44,564 nt of DNA, from contig JAMIFV010000008.1 of assembly GCA_035906055.1 (NCBI GenBank), positions 1 to 44,564 of the forward strand, written 5' to 3'. The position numbers and the translations under genes were made by a program. The notes under the pieces were generated by a model, which was given only the letters and a program-made list of their open reading frames with translations, did no database searches and was not told the DNA's origin. The DNA comes from JAMIFV01 sp035906055. Lineage in GTDB: Bacteria; Pseudomonadota; Alphaproteobacteria; Rickettsiales; JABCZZ01. Numbering within the stretch: position 1 is the stretch's first letter; each line of letters opens with the position of its first letter. Shown here piece after piece: positions 14,684 to 23,035 of the stretch.

Positions 14684-16845
14684 CCGACGAAATGGACGAA
14701 TTGGAAAAATTGCTGAAAATGGACGCGCCGCGCGCGAGCGATGCAGCCAGAAAATCCGCTATTTCCAGTGGCATGGATGCCTTTGACCAAAAATTTGTAA
14801 AAACTTCCCAAGGAACCTCCTTCGCGGAACGTCTTATGGATGCAGTTCGCACTTTCCATATCACGCTTATCGGAGGAGACCCTATGAAACGCAGGCATAT
14901 TATCGGCGGCGGCCTTATCGCAGCACTCGGCGTATTGATGCTGACATCCACCAGCATGACTACGCTTGTACCCCAGAACATTGATATCAGCGGAACCTCT
15001 CAGGCAGGCAAAGGCGAGCCAGAACGTGTACGCGCTTCCAACAACATTGTAACAGGCATCTCAGCCGGTGAGCTGCCTTCGCCTTCGCTTGCTCCAGCCC
15101 CCACCCCGGCTCTTCAGGATAACATGGCCATGCCCGCCGCACGCGCCGAGATGGCAAAAGAAAAAGCCATGGCTTCGCCCCCTGCGTCTGTTCCAAGCGC
15201 ACTGAGCGCTCCTGCCTCAAACATGTCAGGCGGCATAGCGGGTGGCTCAGTTGTACAACGTATGATCGCCCCTGCACATATTCCTCCCCATGCTATCGTG
15301 CAGCCCGTGCCTGTTTCGCCATCTGACACGGTGGTTGTAAACGGTTATCAGGATGAAGGGCGCGACCAGTTCGAGCATGTGAAGGTTAACCCGATGAAGG
15401 TGGCAAGGGAAGAACCGGTTTCCACCTTCTCCATCGACGTGGATACGTCATCCTATTCCTTCATGCGCGCTTCGCTGAACAACAACGTGTTGCCACAGAA
15501 GGATTCCGTGCGCATCGAGGAACTGGTCAATTACTTCCCGTATGAATATGAAGCGCCCAAAGACAAGGAAACACCGTTCAAATCCAACGTGACGGTGATG
15601 CCAACGCCGTGGAATGACAAGACCAAGCTCATCCATATCGGTATCAAGGGCTACCAGATCGACCAGAAGGAAAAGCCCAAGGCGAACCTCGTGTTCCTCG
15701 TGGACACGTCCGGCTCAATGAATGCGTCCAACAAATTGCCGCTCCTGAAGAATTCGCTGAAGATGCTGGTGGATTCACTGAAGCCCGAAGACAGCGTAGC
15801 CATAGTCACCTATGCGGGCAGCGCAGGCGTGGCGCTGGAGCCTACCAGCGTGAAGGATAAAGCGAAGATCCTCAGCGCTATCGACATGTTCAACGCGGGC
15901 GGTTCAACGGCTGGCGCGGAAGGCATCCGCCAGGCCTACCAGCTTGCCGGACAGAACTTCGACAAGAACGGCGTCAACCGCGTTATCCTTGCCACTGACG
16001 GCGATTTCAACGTTGGCATCACCAACCCGGAAGAGCTCAAGAGCTTCGTGGAACGCGAACGCGGCACCGGCATCTTCCTCTCGGTGCTGGGCTTCGGCCA
16101 GGGCAACTACAACGACGCGATGATGCAGAAGCTCGCGCAGAACGGCAACGGTGTGGCGGCGTACATCGACAACCTTAACGAGGCGCGCAAGATACTGGTG
16201 GATGAAGCCAGCTCCACCCTCTTCACGATCGCCAAGGACGTAAAGATACAGGTGGAATTCAACCCCACCAAAGTGGCAGAATACCGCCTTATCGGTTACG
16301 AAACCCGCATGCTGAACCGCGAAGACTTCAATAACGACAAGGTGGACGCGGGCGATATCGGCGCGGGCCATACCGTTACCGCGCTTTATGAGATCACTCC
16401 CGCAGGGTCTGACGCCAAGCTGGTGGACGATTTGCGCTACGGCGAGAAGAAAAATGAAGCGGATAAGCCTGCCGGTACGGATGCTGCGTCTGCAACGGAT
16501 GAATATGCCTTCGTGAAGATCCGCTATAAGCAGCCCGACGGCGATACCAGCAAGCTCATCACCACACCGGTGGACAGCAAGGTGGAGTTCAAGGAAGTTT
16601 CTGCCGCCCCGCAAGAGGCCCGCTTTGCAGCCGCCGTGGCTGCCTATGGCCAGTTACTGCGCGGCGACCCGTATACGCAGTCCTACAGCTTTAACGATGT
16701 GATCAGCCTGGCGCAGGGGGCAAAGGGTTCGGATAATTTCGGCTACCGCGCGGAGTTCATCAATCTCGTGCGCCTTGCCGCCAATGCACCCAGGTTGCAA
16801 CCGCAGCGCAATAACGGCGACGTGTATACACCCATCCACAGGTAA
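14680..16845 (+). CDS. Membrane-anchored von Willebrand factor A protein (YfbK-like) with anti-sigma-like N-terminus
   Basis: The 721-residue protein has a cytoplasmic N-terminus of about 70 residues (helical, D-E-L-E-K-L-L-K-M-D-A-P-R-A-S). A transmembrane helix at about 74-92 leads to a periplasmic Pro/Ala/Met-rich stretch to about 215, and the YfbK-type VWA N-terminal region (about 235-310). The VWA domain carries a complete MIDAS (D342-T-S-G-S-M), and a DUF3520-like C-terminal domain follows. Translation is coupled to the ECF sigma gene, so the N-terminus may act as an anti-sigma segment; this is inference. Residues 114-135 match VirB10 residues 81-102 without gaps at 15 of 22 positions, just after the membrane helix in both. 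The convergent T4SS operon ends 80 bp further on. Confidence 0.88.
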   Translation: MTDEMDELEKLLKMDAPRASDAARKSAISSGMDAFDQKFVKTSQGTSFAERLMDAVRTFHITLIGGDPMKRRHIIGGGLIAALGVLMLTSTSMTTLVPQNIDISGTSQAGKGEPERVRASNNIVTGISAGELPSPSLAPAPTPALQDNMAMPAARAEMAKEKAMASPPASVPSALSAPASNMSGGIAGGSVVQRMIAPAHIPPHAIVQPVPVSPSDTVVVNGYQDEGRDQFEHVKVNPMKVAREEPVSTFSIDVDTSSYSFMRASLNNNVLPQKDSVRIEELVNYFPYEYEAPKDKETPFKSNVTVMPTPWNDKTKLIHIGIKGYQIDQKEKPKANLVFLVDTSGSMNASNKLPLLKNSLKMLVDSLKPEDSVAIVTYAGSAGVALEPTSVKDKAKILSAIDMFNAGGSTAGAEGIRQAYQLAGQNFDKNGVNRVILATDGDFNVGITNPEELKSFVERERGTGIFLSVLGFGQGNYNDAMMQKLAQNGNGVAAYIDNLNEARKILVDEASSTLFTIAKDVKIQVEFNPTKVAEYRLIGYETRMLNREDFNNDKVDAGDIGAGHTVTALYEITPAGSDAKLVDDLRYGEKKNEADKPAGTDAASATDEYAFVKIRYKQPDGDTSKLITTPVDSKVEFKEVSAAPQEARFAAAVAAYGQLLRGDPYTQSYSFNDVISLAQGAKGSDNFGYRAEFINLVRLAANAPRLQPQRNNGDVYTPIHR

Positions 16846-16867
16846 TCCGCTAACTCCCTGCAGGTAC

Positions 16868-16903
16868 CCTCCCCCTTTCCCGCTTACGCAGGAAAGGGGG
16901 AGG
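16868..16903. terminator. Bidirectional terminator between VWA gene and virD4
   Basis: CCTCCCCCTTTCC (16868-16880) and GGAAAGGGGGAGG (16891-16903) form a perfect 13-bp stem with a 10-nt loop. It lies between two convergent genes. Flanking T/A runs are weak, but the stem is very strong and it is the only separator between the sigma/VWA unit and the T4SS operon. Confidence 0.7.
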
Positions 16904-16922
16904 CTTAATAAAAGGATTGTGA

Positions 16923-18785
16923 CTATGCCTGTGCGGGCGGCTGACCACTGTTGCCGTCCGTGGGCACAGGCGGGGTCGGCTCAGCAGCGGGCGCGGGAGC
17001 TGCCGGCACGTCAGCAGGTGGCGGGGTGATCTTCTTGCGGGTGCGCGGATCATAAGGCTCCTGCGTAGGCACGTAAGACGGCAGCGGGCCGCCTTTCTTG
17101 GGTGCGCGCGGGTTATAGACCCTCTTCATGAAGAAAGGATCGCTGTAATAAAAGATCTTCTTGGTCTTGATGGGCGCCGTGGATTCGATGAGGATGATCT
17201 GCTCGTCGCGCGGCAGGGTAATGACTTCCTGCGGCAGTAACAACGCACGTTGCACTTCCGATTCGTTCATCGTGCGCGATTGCGGGTTGAAATCGAGGAA
17301 CTTTGGTTTGTTGTGCGAGTATTGCTTAACGGTTTTATTGCCAACGAGTTCCGAGATGAGCTTTGCGGTTTCAATGTTGTTGGCGGAGAACGTAACGCGG
17401 TAATAAGAGTTCGAGAGGAAGGAGTTCATACCGGCATCTTCATAAATGCCCTTCAATTGCTGCGTATCTTGCACGATGAGAAACAGCTTCACACGGTAAC
17501 CGCGGAAGTATGCGATGCCGGTCTGGAACTGCTTCATTTCGCCAAGGGTCGGGAACTCGTCCATCATGAACAGCACGCCGTGCGGCTCGTCCTTGCCCGG
17601 CATCTTGCGCGTTAAAAAGTCTGAAGCCTGCTGGTAGAATACCTTGAGCAGCGGTTCAAGGCGCTGCAAGTTGTCCGGCGTTACGCCGACGAAGATGGTG
17701 GTCTTCTGCTTCTTGAGCTGTTGCAGGTCGAAATCGCTGGAGGCAGTGCCGGTGTCGATCAGGGGGTTCGCCCAGAGTTCGAGGCCGGAGTTGAGCGTGG
17801 AAATTACACCGGAACGCTCTTTGTCAGCCTTCTGCAGGAACGCCGCAATGTTCATGTAGGATACGGGGTGGATCTTCTTGCCGATCGTATCGAGCACCAC
17901 GGCAAGGCTGTATACCACGTCGTCACTGCGCATCGTGCGCACCACTTCGCCGAACGAGCATATCTTGTCGGGCACGGCGCACAGATACAGGATAACGCCC
18001 AGCAGCAGCGAGCGCGCTTCGTTCTGCCAGAACTCCTGTTCGGGAAGGATGAGGTTACAGATCTTCTGCACGTCGTCCACCATCTGGCCGGGCTTGCTTG
18101 AAATCCAGTCCAGCGGGTTATAGCAATGCGTGCGGCCGTCGGGGTCTGCCGGATTCCAGAGGAACACTTTCTGGTGCATTTTCTTTTCGCGGTAGCCGCT
18201 GGTGAGTTCATGGTTTTCCATCTTGATGTCGTGACAGATGACGGAACCTTCCCAGAATACGAGGTTGGGAATTACGAAGCCCACACCTTTACCGGAACCG
18301 GTAGGCGCGAAGAGCAGGATATGCTGGAAGTCATCGCAAATGAGGTAGTTGTTGGCGCCGGTACGGCCCAGAAGCAGGCCACGGCGTTCCCTGAGGCGCG
18401 CGGCACGCACTTCACGCTCGCTTGCCCAGTGCGCGTCGCCGTGCAGGGATTCCTTTTTCTTGAACGGGCGGAAGTCCACCAGCGGCGCACGCATCGCATA
18501 TACCAGCAGAATGCTGAACATCAGCGCAATGCCGGTAGGGGCGAACACCTGAATGGTGAAATTGGGAGGTAATGCGGGGTTGTCTTTATATGTCCACCAG
18601 TACTTGGCGATGTATTCCACCATCGAATAGAGATACTTGGCGTCGTAGATGCATGGCATCATATAATTGGGGCCGTAGATCCACACCACCGTGCCGATCA
18701 TCGCTATATAAAGCGGAATGGCAAAGGTGATCAGTATGATCACGCCAAAGACTATCTTGCCCCCTAAAGGCCGCCTGCCAACCAT
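16923..18785 (-). CDS. virD4: Type IV coupling protein VirD4/TraG
   Basis: The 620-residue protein is the hexameric ATPase that recruits substrates to the T4SS at the inner membrane. Two N-terminal transmembrane segments are visible (about residues 8-35 and 77-95). Walker A lies at about 160 (A-P-T-G-S-G-K-G-V-G-F-V-I-P-N-L) and Walker B at about 405 (V-L-F-M-M-D-E-F-P-T-L-G). The S-L-L-L-G-V-I-L-Y and L-F-L-I-V-Q-D-T-Q-Q-L blocks are typical of TraG/VirD4. The C-terminus (about 570-620) is Pro/Ala-rich and probably disordered. It is the last gene of the operon, 8 nt after virB11. Confidence 0.95.
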   Translation of the reverse strand: MVGRRPLGGKIVFGVIILITFAIPLYIAMIGTVVWIYGPNYMMPCIYDAKYLYSMVEYIAKYWWTYKDNPALPPNFTIQVFAPTGIALMFSILLVYAMRAPLVDFRPFKKKESLHGDAHWASEREVRAARLRERRGLLLGRTGANNYLICDDFQHILLFAPTGSGKGVGFVIPNLVFWEGSVICHDIKMENHELTSGYREKKMHQKVFLWNPADPDGRTHCYNPLDWISSKPGQMVDDVQKICNLILPEQEFWQNEARSLLLGVILYLCAVPDKICSFGEVVRTMRSDDVVYSLAVVLDTIGKKIHPVSYMNIAAFLQKADKERSGVISTLNSGLELWANPLIDTGTASSDFDLQQLKKQKTTIFVGVTPDNLQRLEPLLKVFYQQASDFLTRKMPGKDEPHGVLFMMDEFPTLGEMKQFQTGIAYFRGYRVKLFLIVQDTQQLKGIYEDAGMNSFLSNSYYRVTFSANNIETAKLISELVGNKTVKQYSHNKPKFLDFNPQSRTMNESEVQRALLLPQEVITLPRDEQIILIESTAPIKTKKIFYYSDPFFMKRVYNPRAPKKGGPLPSYVPTQEPYDPRTRKKITPPPADVPAAPAPAAEPTPPVPTDGNSGQPPAQA

Positions 18786-18793
18786 TGCATATC

Positions 18794-19777
18794 CTAGATA
18801 GTTTCTTCCTTGAAATATACCTCAGACACATAACGGCGGCCTTTATCGCCGCGCTTGAGCTGCACGATAACGTTGATGACGTTCTCTACGTAATCCTTGA
18901 TCTGCTCGCGCGTAATGCCAAGGCCCGCCTGCATGATCATGAGGATAAGCTGCTCAATTGCCAGTTGCGGAGTATCGGCATGCAGGGTGGAAATGGATCC
19001 CGGATGACCGGTGTTGATTGCCCTTAAATAGCTGAACGCTTCCTTGCCGCGCAACTCGCCCACCATGATACGGTCAGGACGCAGACGAAGGCATGCTTCG
19101 ATAAGGTCCTGCATCGTCACATTGGCGCGGCCCTGCCCACCCTTGGATGCCATGAGATGCACGCGGTTCTGGATATGTTCGATATTGATTTCCCGTGCGT
19201 CTTCGCAGGTGATCAGGCGCTCCGTTTCGGGAATGGCTTTCATCACCGCGTTCATGAACGTGGTCTTACCGGTGGACGTACCGCCGCTGATGATCATGTT
19301 CTTACGCGCCAGCACCGCTGTGCGGATAAACTCCTTGATCTGGCCGCTGTCGAGAAGCTCGCGCAGCTTCTTGTCGACCGTATTTTCCACTTTGCGCACT
19401 GCCGTGCTCTGGAAAGCGCCCAGCGCTTCGTACCCGTCAAGATCGAGGCTGAGGCTGCTTTGCTTACGGATGGAGTAAGCCACCGTGCCTGACTCGCAGG
19501 CGGGAGGGAATATGATCTGAACGCGATAACCGTCAGGCAGGTTCGCAGACAGAAGCGGTGTTTCTTCGCTGATACGCTGTTCCGTAGACTGCGCAATGAG
19601 GCGCGCCAGCGCCTTAAGATGGTCGAGCGTGAATTCCGGCACCTCGTATTTAGTCATGTCGCCGTATTTTTCCACCCAGACTTCCTGCTGCCTGTTGATG
19701 GAAATTTCGTTTACGCCTTCCTGTGCAAAGTAGCTTTTAATTGGTGCCAGATATGTCTCAAGGGCAACAATACTCAT
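18794..19777 (-). CDS. virB11: T4SS ATPase VirB11
   Basis: The 327-residue cytoplasmic hexameric ATPase belongs to the secretion ATPase superfamily. An N-terminal domain (Y-L-A-P-I-K-S-Y-F-A-Q-E-G-V-N-E-I-S-I-N-R) precedes the RecA-like domain. Walker A is at about 165 (G-G-T-S-T-G-K-T-T-F), then the Asp/His boxes (C-E-D-A-R-E-I and H-L-M-A-S-K-G-G-Q-G), Walker B-like M-V-G-E-L-R-G-K-E-A, and G-H-P-G-S-I-S-T-L-H-A. All catalytic elements are intact. VirB11 works with VirB4 and VirD4 in substrate translocation and pilus assembly. Confidence 0.95.
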   Translation of the reverse strand: MSIVALETYLAPIKSYFAQEGVNEISINRQQEVWVEKYGDMTKYEVPEFTLDHLKALARLIAQSTEQRISEETPLLSANLPDGYRVQIIFPPACESGTVAYSIRKQSSLSLDLDGYEALGAFQSTAVRKVENTVDKKLRELLDSGQIKEFIRTAVLARKNMIISGGTSTGKTTFMNAVMKAIPETERLITCEDAREINIEHIQNRVHLMASKGGQGRANVTMQDLIEACLRLRPDRIMVGELRGKEAFSYLRAINTGHPGSISTLHADTPQLAIEQLILMIMQAGLGITREQIKDYVENVINVIVQLKRGDKGRRYVSEVYFKEETI

Positions 19778-19902
19778 GAAGTAATCTCATTCTGAATTAA
19801 ACGGTTTCTATGATCTGAACGAATAGGCTCCAGAGAATAATGCAGATTCTGCACACAGAATGCAACAGAAACAGCACACACACCACACGCTCAAGAGACG
19901 TG

Positions 19903-21390
19903 TCAGTTGATGCTGAGCAGAGTGTTGGACAGTTCGGGCGGGAACACCAGTTCCTTGCTGACAAATACGTTGATCGGAGTTCCCTGATCAACGTAGATGG
20001 TCGGCTGCAGGCCAAGCGCGGCGCCTACGATAGACTTGCCGACCTGACCGATACTGTCGACCGCTTCCCTCATGGCCTGACCGCTCGGGCTGGTGGTTGT
20101 GGTGCTGCCGCCACCGTCGTTGGTGGTGGTGGAGGACTGGTCGTCACCGAACAGCAGTTCCCCGATAGCGGCCACGCCGATGGTCATGGAACTGGTCAAT
20201 GCAGCGTTGGTGAACATCTCCATGTATTTATTGTCGACATCGCCTGCAATGCCAGCGCGGCCAAGTGCATCCACGCCGGGCGATCCGATCGCGATGGTAA
20301 TGCCATCGGGGCGAACCACACGCGTCCATACCACAAATACCCTGTTCTGGCCACGTTTGATCGTGGCGTTATACGTGCCAAGAAGGCGTGAGCCTTTCGG
20401 TATCAGGATCGCACGGCCCGCTTCCGCGTACACGTCATGACTGACGACGGCGCGAATAGTGCCGGGCAAGTCGGAATTGATCGCTGTTTCCAGAACGCTG
20501 TGGACAATTTTGCCCTCTATGATTGTGTTACGCAGATTGTCGATCCGGGTCGCGATTACACTCTGAGCGCTGGAATTCGCAATAACGTCATTGGCAAACT
20601 GGGAGTTTGGATCGTTTCCGACAAAGCTGGAGCCCCCCGTGACAGGCTTGGCAGCAGCAGCCTTGGAAGCGCTGTTTCCGCCGCCGCTGTACGTAACCAT
20701 GTCCGTCTGCAGACGCTTCATGGCGGCCTCGTCACGTGGCAGCGAGGTCTTGACGTCTGGCATCGCGGGAGCGGCAAGCCCCGGAGGCGGGGGAGGAGGA
20801 GGCAAGCTGACCGTGCCGGCAGAGCCAGGGGTACCGGGAGCATTCATTGTAGGAATGGATTGCGGAGCAAGGATCGATGGAGGAGCAATCGGCGAAGGCG
20901 AAAGCCCCGGAGCAAGACTTGGGGCAGGAATAGCCAGAGAAGACGCAGCAGGGGGAAGTCTGGAACTGGAACCGATGCTTCCCGGAGGGCTCAGCCTGCC
21001 GAAATCGGTTGCAGAACCAGACCTGCCAGGTGCTTCATAGTTGCCGGAGCGGCTGGAAATGGAGCCAACAGGCTCCTGCATCGCCGGAGCGGGTAATTCG
21101 CCTGCGGAGACACCTGTGACTGAGCGGCTTTCAGCCGTCACGCGCTCTGGCGCCACCATCTTGATCTTGTTTTCGGGCAGAGGCGCTTCAGAAGAAAAGA
21201 ACAGCGATTTTACTACGATTGCCACGAAAATGACGGCCGCAATCACGAATACCATGATCTTGCCGGGCGCAGCAGCCACCGCAGGGCGACCACTGTCAAG
21301 ACTGACTGACTCTTCGCCAGCGGGATCAATGTCCCCCCCCCCTTGCTGCGAATCCATCTCGTTATTCATATCATCGTTATTGCTGTTCAT
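19903..21390 (-). CDS. virB10: T4SS core protein VirB10 (TrbI family)
   Basis: The 495-residue protein spans both membranes. A cytoplasmic N-terminus (1-43) precedes a transmembrane helix (about 44-62), then a Pro/Ser/Gly-rich periplasmic stalk (about 65-280) and the TrbI/VirB10 beta-barrel domain (about 290-490). The domain includes H-D-V-Y-A-E-A-G-R-A-I-L-I-P-K-G-S-R-L-L-G and a C-terminal P-I-N-V-F-V-S-K-E-L-V-F. Residues 81-102 (beginning PERV and containing VTGVSAGELP) match the neighbouring VWA protein at the same place after its membrane helix. A gap of about 125 nt separates it from virB11. Confidence 0.95.
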   Translation of the reverse strand: MNSNNDDMNNEMDSQQGGGDIDPAGEESVSLDSGRPAVAAAPGKIMVFVIAAVIFVAIVVKSLFFSSEAPLPENKIKMVAPERVTAESRSVTGVSAGELPAPAMQEPVGSISSRSGNYEAPGRSGSATDFGRLSPPGSIGSSSRLPPAASSLAIPAPSLAPGLSPSPIAPPSILAPQSIPTMNAPGTPGSAGTVSLPPPPPPPGLAAPAMPDVKTSLPRDEAAMKRLQTDMVTYSGGGNSASKAAAAKPVTGGSSFVGNDPNSQFANDVIANSSAQSVIATRIDNLRNTIIEGKIVHSVLETAINSDLPGTIRAVVSHDVYAEAGRAILIPKGSRLLGTYNATIKRGQNRVFVVWTRVVRPDGITIAIGSPGVDALGRAGIAGDVDNKYMEMFTNAALTSSMTIGVAAIGELLFGDDQSSTTTNDGGGSTTTTSPSGQAMREAVDSIGQVGKSIVGAALGLQPTIYVDQGTPINVFVSKELVFPPELSNTLLSIN

Positions 21391-21469
21391 GTGCCACTAT
21401 CTCGAATCATTATTCTAATCCACCAACCACCTCTGGTATAGCCCAGCAAAATTTAACGCTGCGTTAACG

Positions 21470-22234
21470 TTAGCGCACTTTTTCATTATATACGTTTACC
21501 GATGCCCCATCCTGACGAACCACGAACTGGGATGCAACGCCGTCCACCACCCAATATTCACCTTTCTGATAGGCGCTGGCGGGAGTTTCACCCTTATCTG
21601 CACTCACCACTGCGAAAGAGGGGCTTGCCACCGCAGGGGAAAGCCTGAAATATGTGCTCCTGCCATCATCGTATACTTTCTGCGGGGCGATGTTTTCATC
21701 ACCGGTGTAGGTATAGTTGTAATTATCCCCACCTGCGCTCGCCGGAGCAATGACAGGAATTGGGGCAGGCGCAGAATCCTGACGGAAAGGATCGTCGCTG
21801 TATGGAGCAGGCTGTACGCGGTTCTTTTTATCGTCGGGATAATAGAAGCGCACCACATAAGCGAGCTCTTCTTCGGGAGAATATACCGCAGGCACTGCGG
21901 TGATGTCGAACTGATAGGCGCGCTTGCTGGTAATAATCGTCATGTTTGTGCGGGCGCTGGCAAGCGTCGGACGGATGAACAGGCGACGACCGGCGGTAAC
22001 TACCTGCCAGCCCACTTTATTGCCGATGGAAATGGTTTCGATGGTTTCGTTGGCCGGGAACTCGATGTTGGACTGGTATCCATAATGCGCAACCAGATTA
22101 AAAACATCGTTCTCGCTGTAAACGAATGTCTTAATGCGACTATCGGTTGCTACGGGGACAGGAACTTCTGCGGCACCTGCCATCACAGAAGTAAAAAACA
22201 ACACACTGGCTAAGATCGCATTATATTTTTTCAT
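21470..22234 (-). CDS. virB9: T4SS core protein VirB9
   Basis: The 254-residue protein starts with a clear Sec signal peptide (cleavage near M-A-G-A/A-E-V-P, about residue 22). An N-terminal VirB9/CagX domain follows (I-K-T-F-V-Y-S-E-N-D-V-F-N-L-V-A-H-Y-G-Y-Q-S-N-I), then a Pro-rich linker and a C-terminal beta domain ending V-R-Q-D-G-A-S-V-N-V-Y-N-E-K-V-R. It forms the outer-membrane core complex with VirB10 and usually VirB7. The start overlaps the virB8 stop by 4 nt (ATGA). Confidence 0.93.
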   Translation of the reverse strand: MKKYNAILASVLFFTSVMAGAAEVPVPVATDSRIKTFVYSENDVFNLVAHYGYQSNIEFPANETIETISIGNKVGWQVVTAGRRLFIRPTLASARTNMTIITSKRAYQFDITAVPAVYSPEEELAYVVRFYYPDDKKNRVQPAPYSDDPFRQDSAPAPIPVIAPASAGGDNYNYTYTGDENIAPQKVYDDGRSTYFRLSPAVASPSFAVVSADKGETPASAYQKGEYWVVDGVASQFVVRQDGASVNVYNEKVR

Positions 22235-22941
22235 TGAGATAAATTATCGTTGTCTACCCTATAACCAAAAACTCGGAACCCAATAGGATTTAAATACCTG
22301 TCTTCGACCGTTAAATCAAGCTCCGTATACTTGAACTCAATCAAAATTAATTGTTGCAGCACTTTTGAGCTACCCGCACCGGCACGCTCAATCACCCTGA
22401 CTTTAACAAGGTATCTGCGGGATTCCTCCCCACCCGGAAGCTCCCTCTTATCCAGAAACTTAATGCTGCCAATCTGCACTTCACGCGAGCCTTTTACCCC
22501 CAGCCTTGCACCTGGGCTTTCAGGATTGCTCAGGATAATACTGGACTGGTATTCGGCAAAACTGTCATTGCCGGAAAGCACGCGCACAAGGTTATAGTTA
22601 ACATAGTTCCTGTCCGGCGTACCGAGGAAACTCTCGCGCGCACGGATGTATTGCACCATGAAATAGTTATTAATGGCCTCATTGCCGGTAAGCTCCCTCA
22701 CCTTCAGGGGGTTCACCACCTGCGTTACCCCCGTATTCTGGTCTACCTGAATAACAAAGGGTTCTACGGATTTAAGGGGTGCCAGCTGCGAGATGGAAAA
22801 AGTGGCGGCCAGAGAGCACAGTAATGAGATGCCAGTAAGCACCACCAGAATATTACGTTGCACCAAAACAAACTGATAACGGTCATTATACCAGTTTCTT
22901 TTTTCTGTTTTAACTTTTGTTGCTTCTTTTTTTGTAGCCAC
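22231..22941 (-). CDS. virB8: T4SS inner-membrane protein VirB8
   Basis: The 236-residue bitopic protein has a Lys-rich cytoplasmic N-terminus, a transmembrane helix at about 28-50 (I-L-V-V-L-T-G-I-S-L-L-C-S-L-A-A-T-F), and a periplasmic NTF2-like domain with Y-F-M-V-Q-Y-I-R-A-R-E-S-F and N-P-I-G-F-R-V-F-G-Y-R-V-D. VirB8 nucleates assembly and contacts VirB6, VirB9 and VirB10. The first codon is GTG at 22941. A small hairpin followed by six T (22965-22988 on the minus strand) precedes it and may lower read-through from virB6. Confidence 0.92.
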   Translation of the reverse strand: MATKKEATKVKTEKRNWYNDRYQFVLVQRNILVVLTGISLLCSLAATFSISQLAPLKSVEPFVIQVDQNTGVTQVVNPLKVRELTGNEAINNYFMVQYIRARESFLGTPDRNYVNYNLVRVLSGNDSFAEYQSSIILSNPESPGARLGVKGSREVQIGSIKFLDKRELPGGEESRRYLVKVRVIERAGAGSSKVLQQLILIEFKYTELDLTVEDRYLNPIGFRVFGYRVDNDNLSQ

Positions 22942-22964
22942 TGGGCGTATTTACTCTCTGTTGT

Positions 22965-22988
22965 AAAAAATCTTAGCCTAGGCAGGCT
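22965..22988 (-). terminator. Weak intra-operon hairpin with T run before virB8
   Basis: On the minus strand AGCCT/AGGCT (arms at 22984-22988 and 22975-22979) form a 5-bp stem, followed two to four bases later by six T (22965-22970). This resembles a partial terminator between virB6 and virB8 and could lower expression of the distal genes. Confidence 0.35.
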
Positions 22989-23035
22989 GTTATTTATAGC
23001 TCATCGCCAAACATAATTCCAGACACAAATATAGA

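Noticed and set aside
19797..20015. Cys-rich minus-strand ORF at the virB10-virB11 junction as a possible VirB7
   Set aside because: Most of it overlaps the C-terminus of virB10 in another frame; there is no signal peptide with lipobox at its start.
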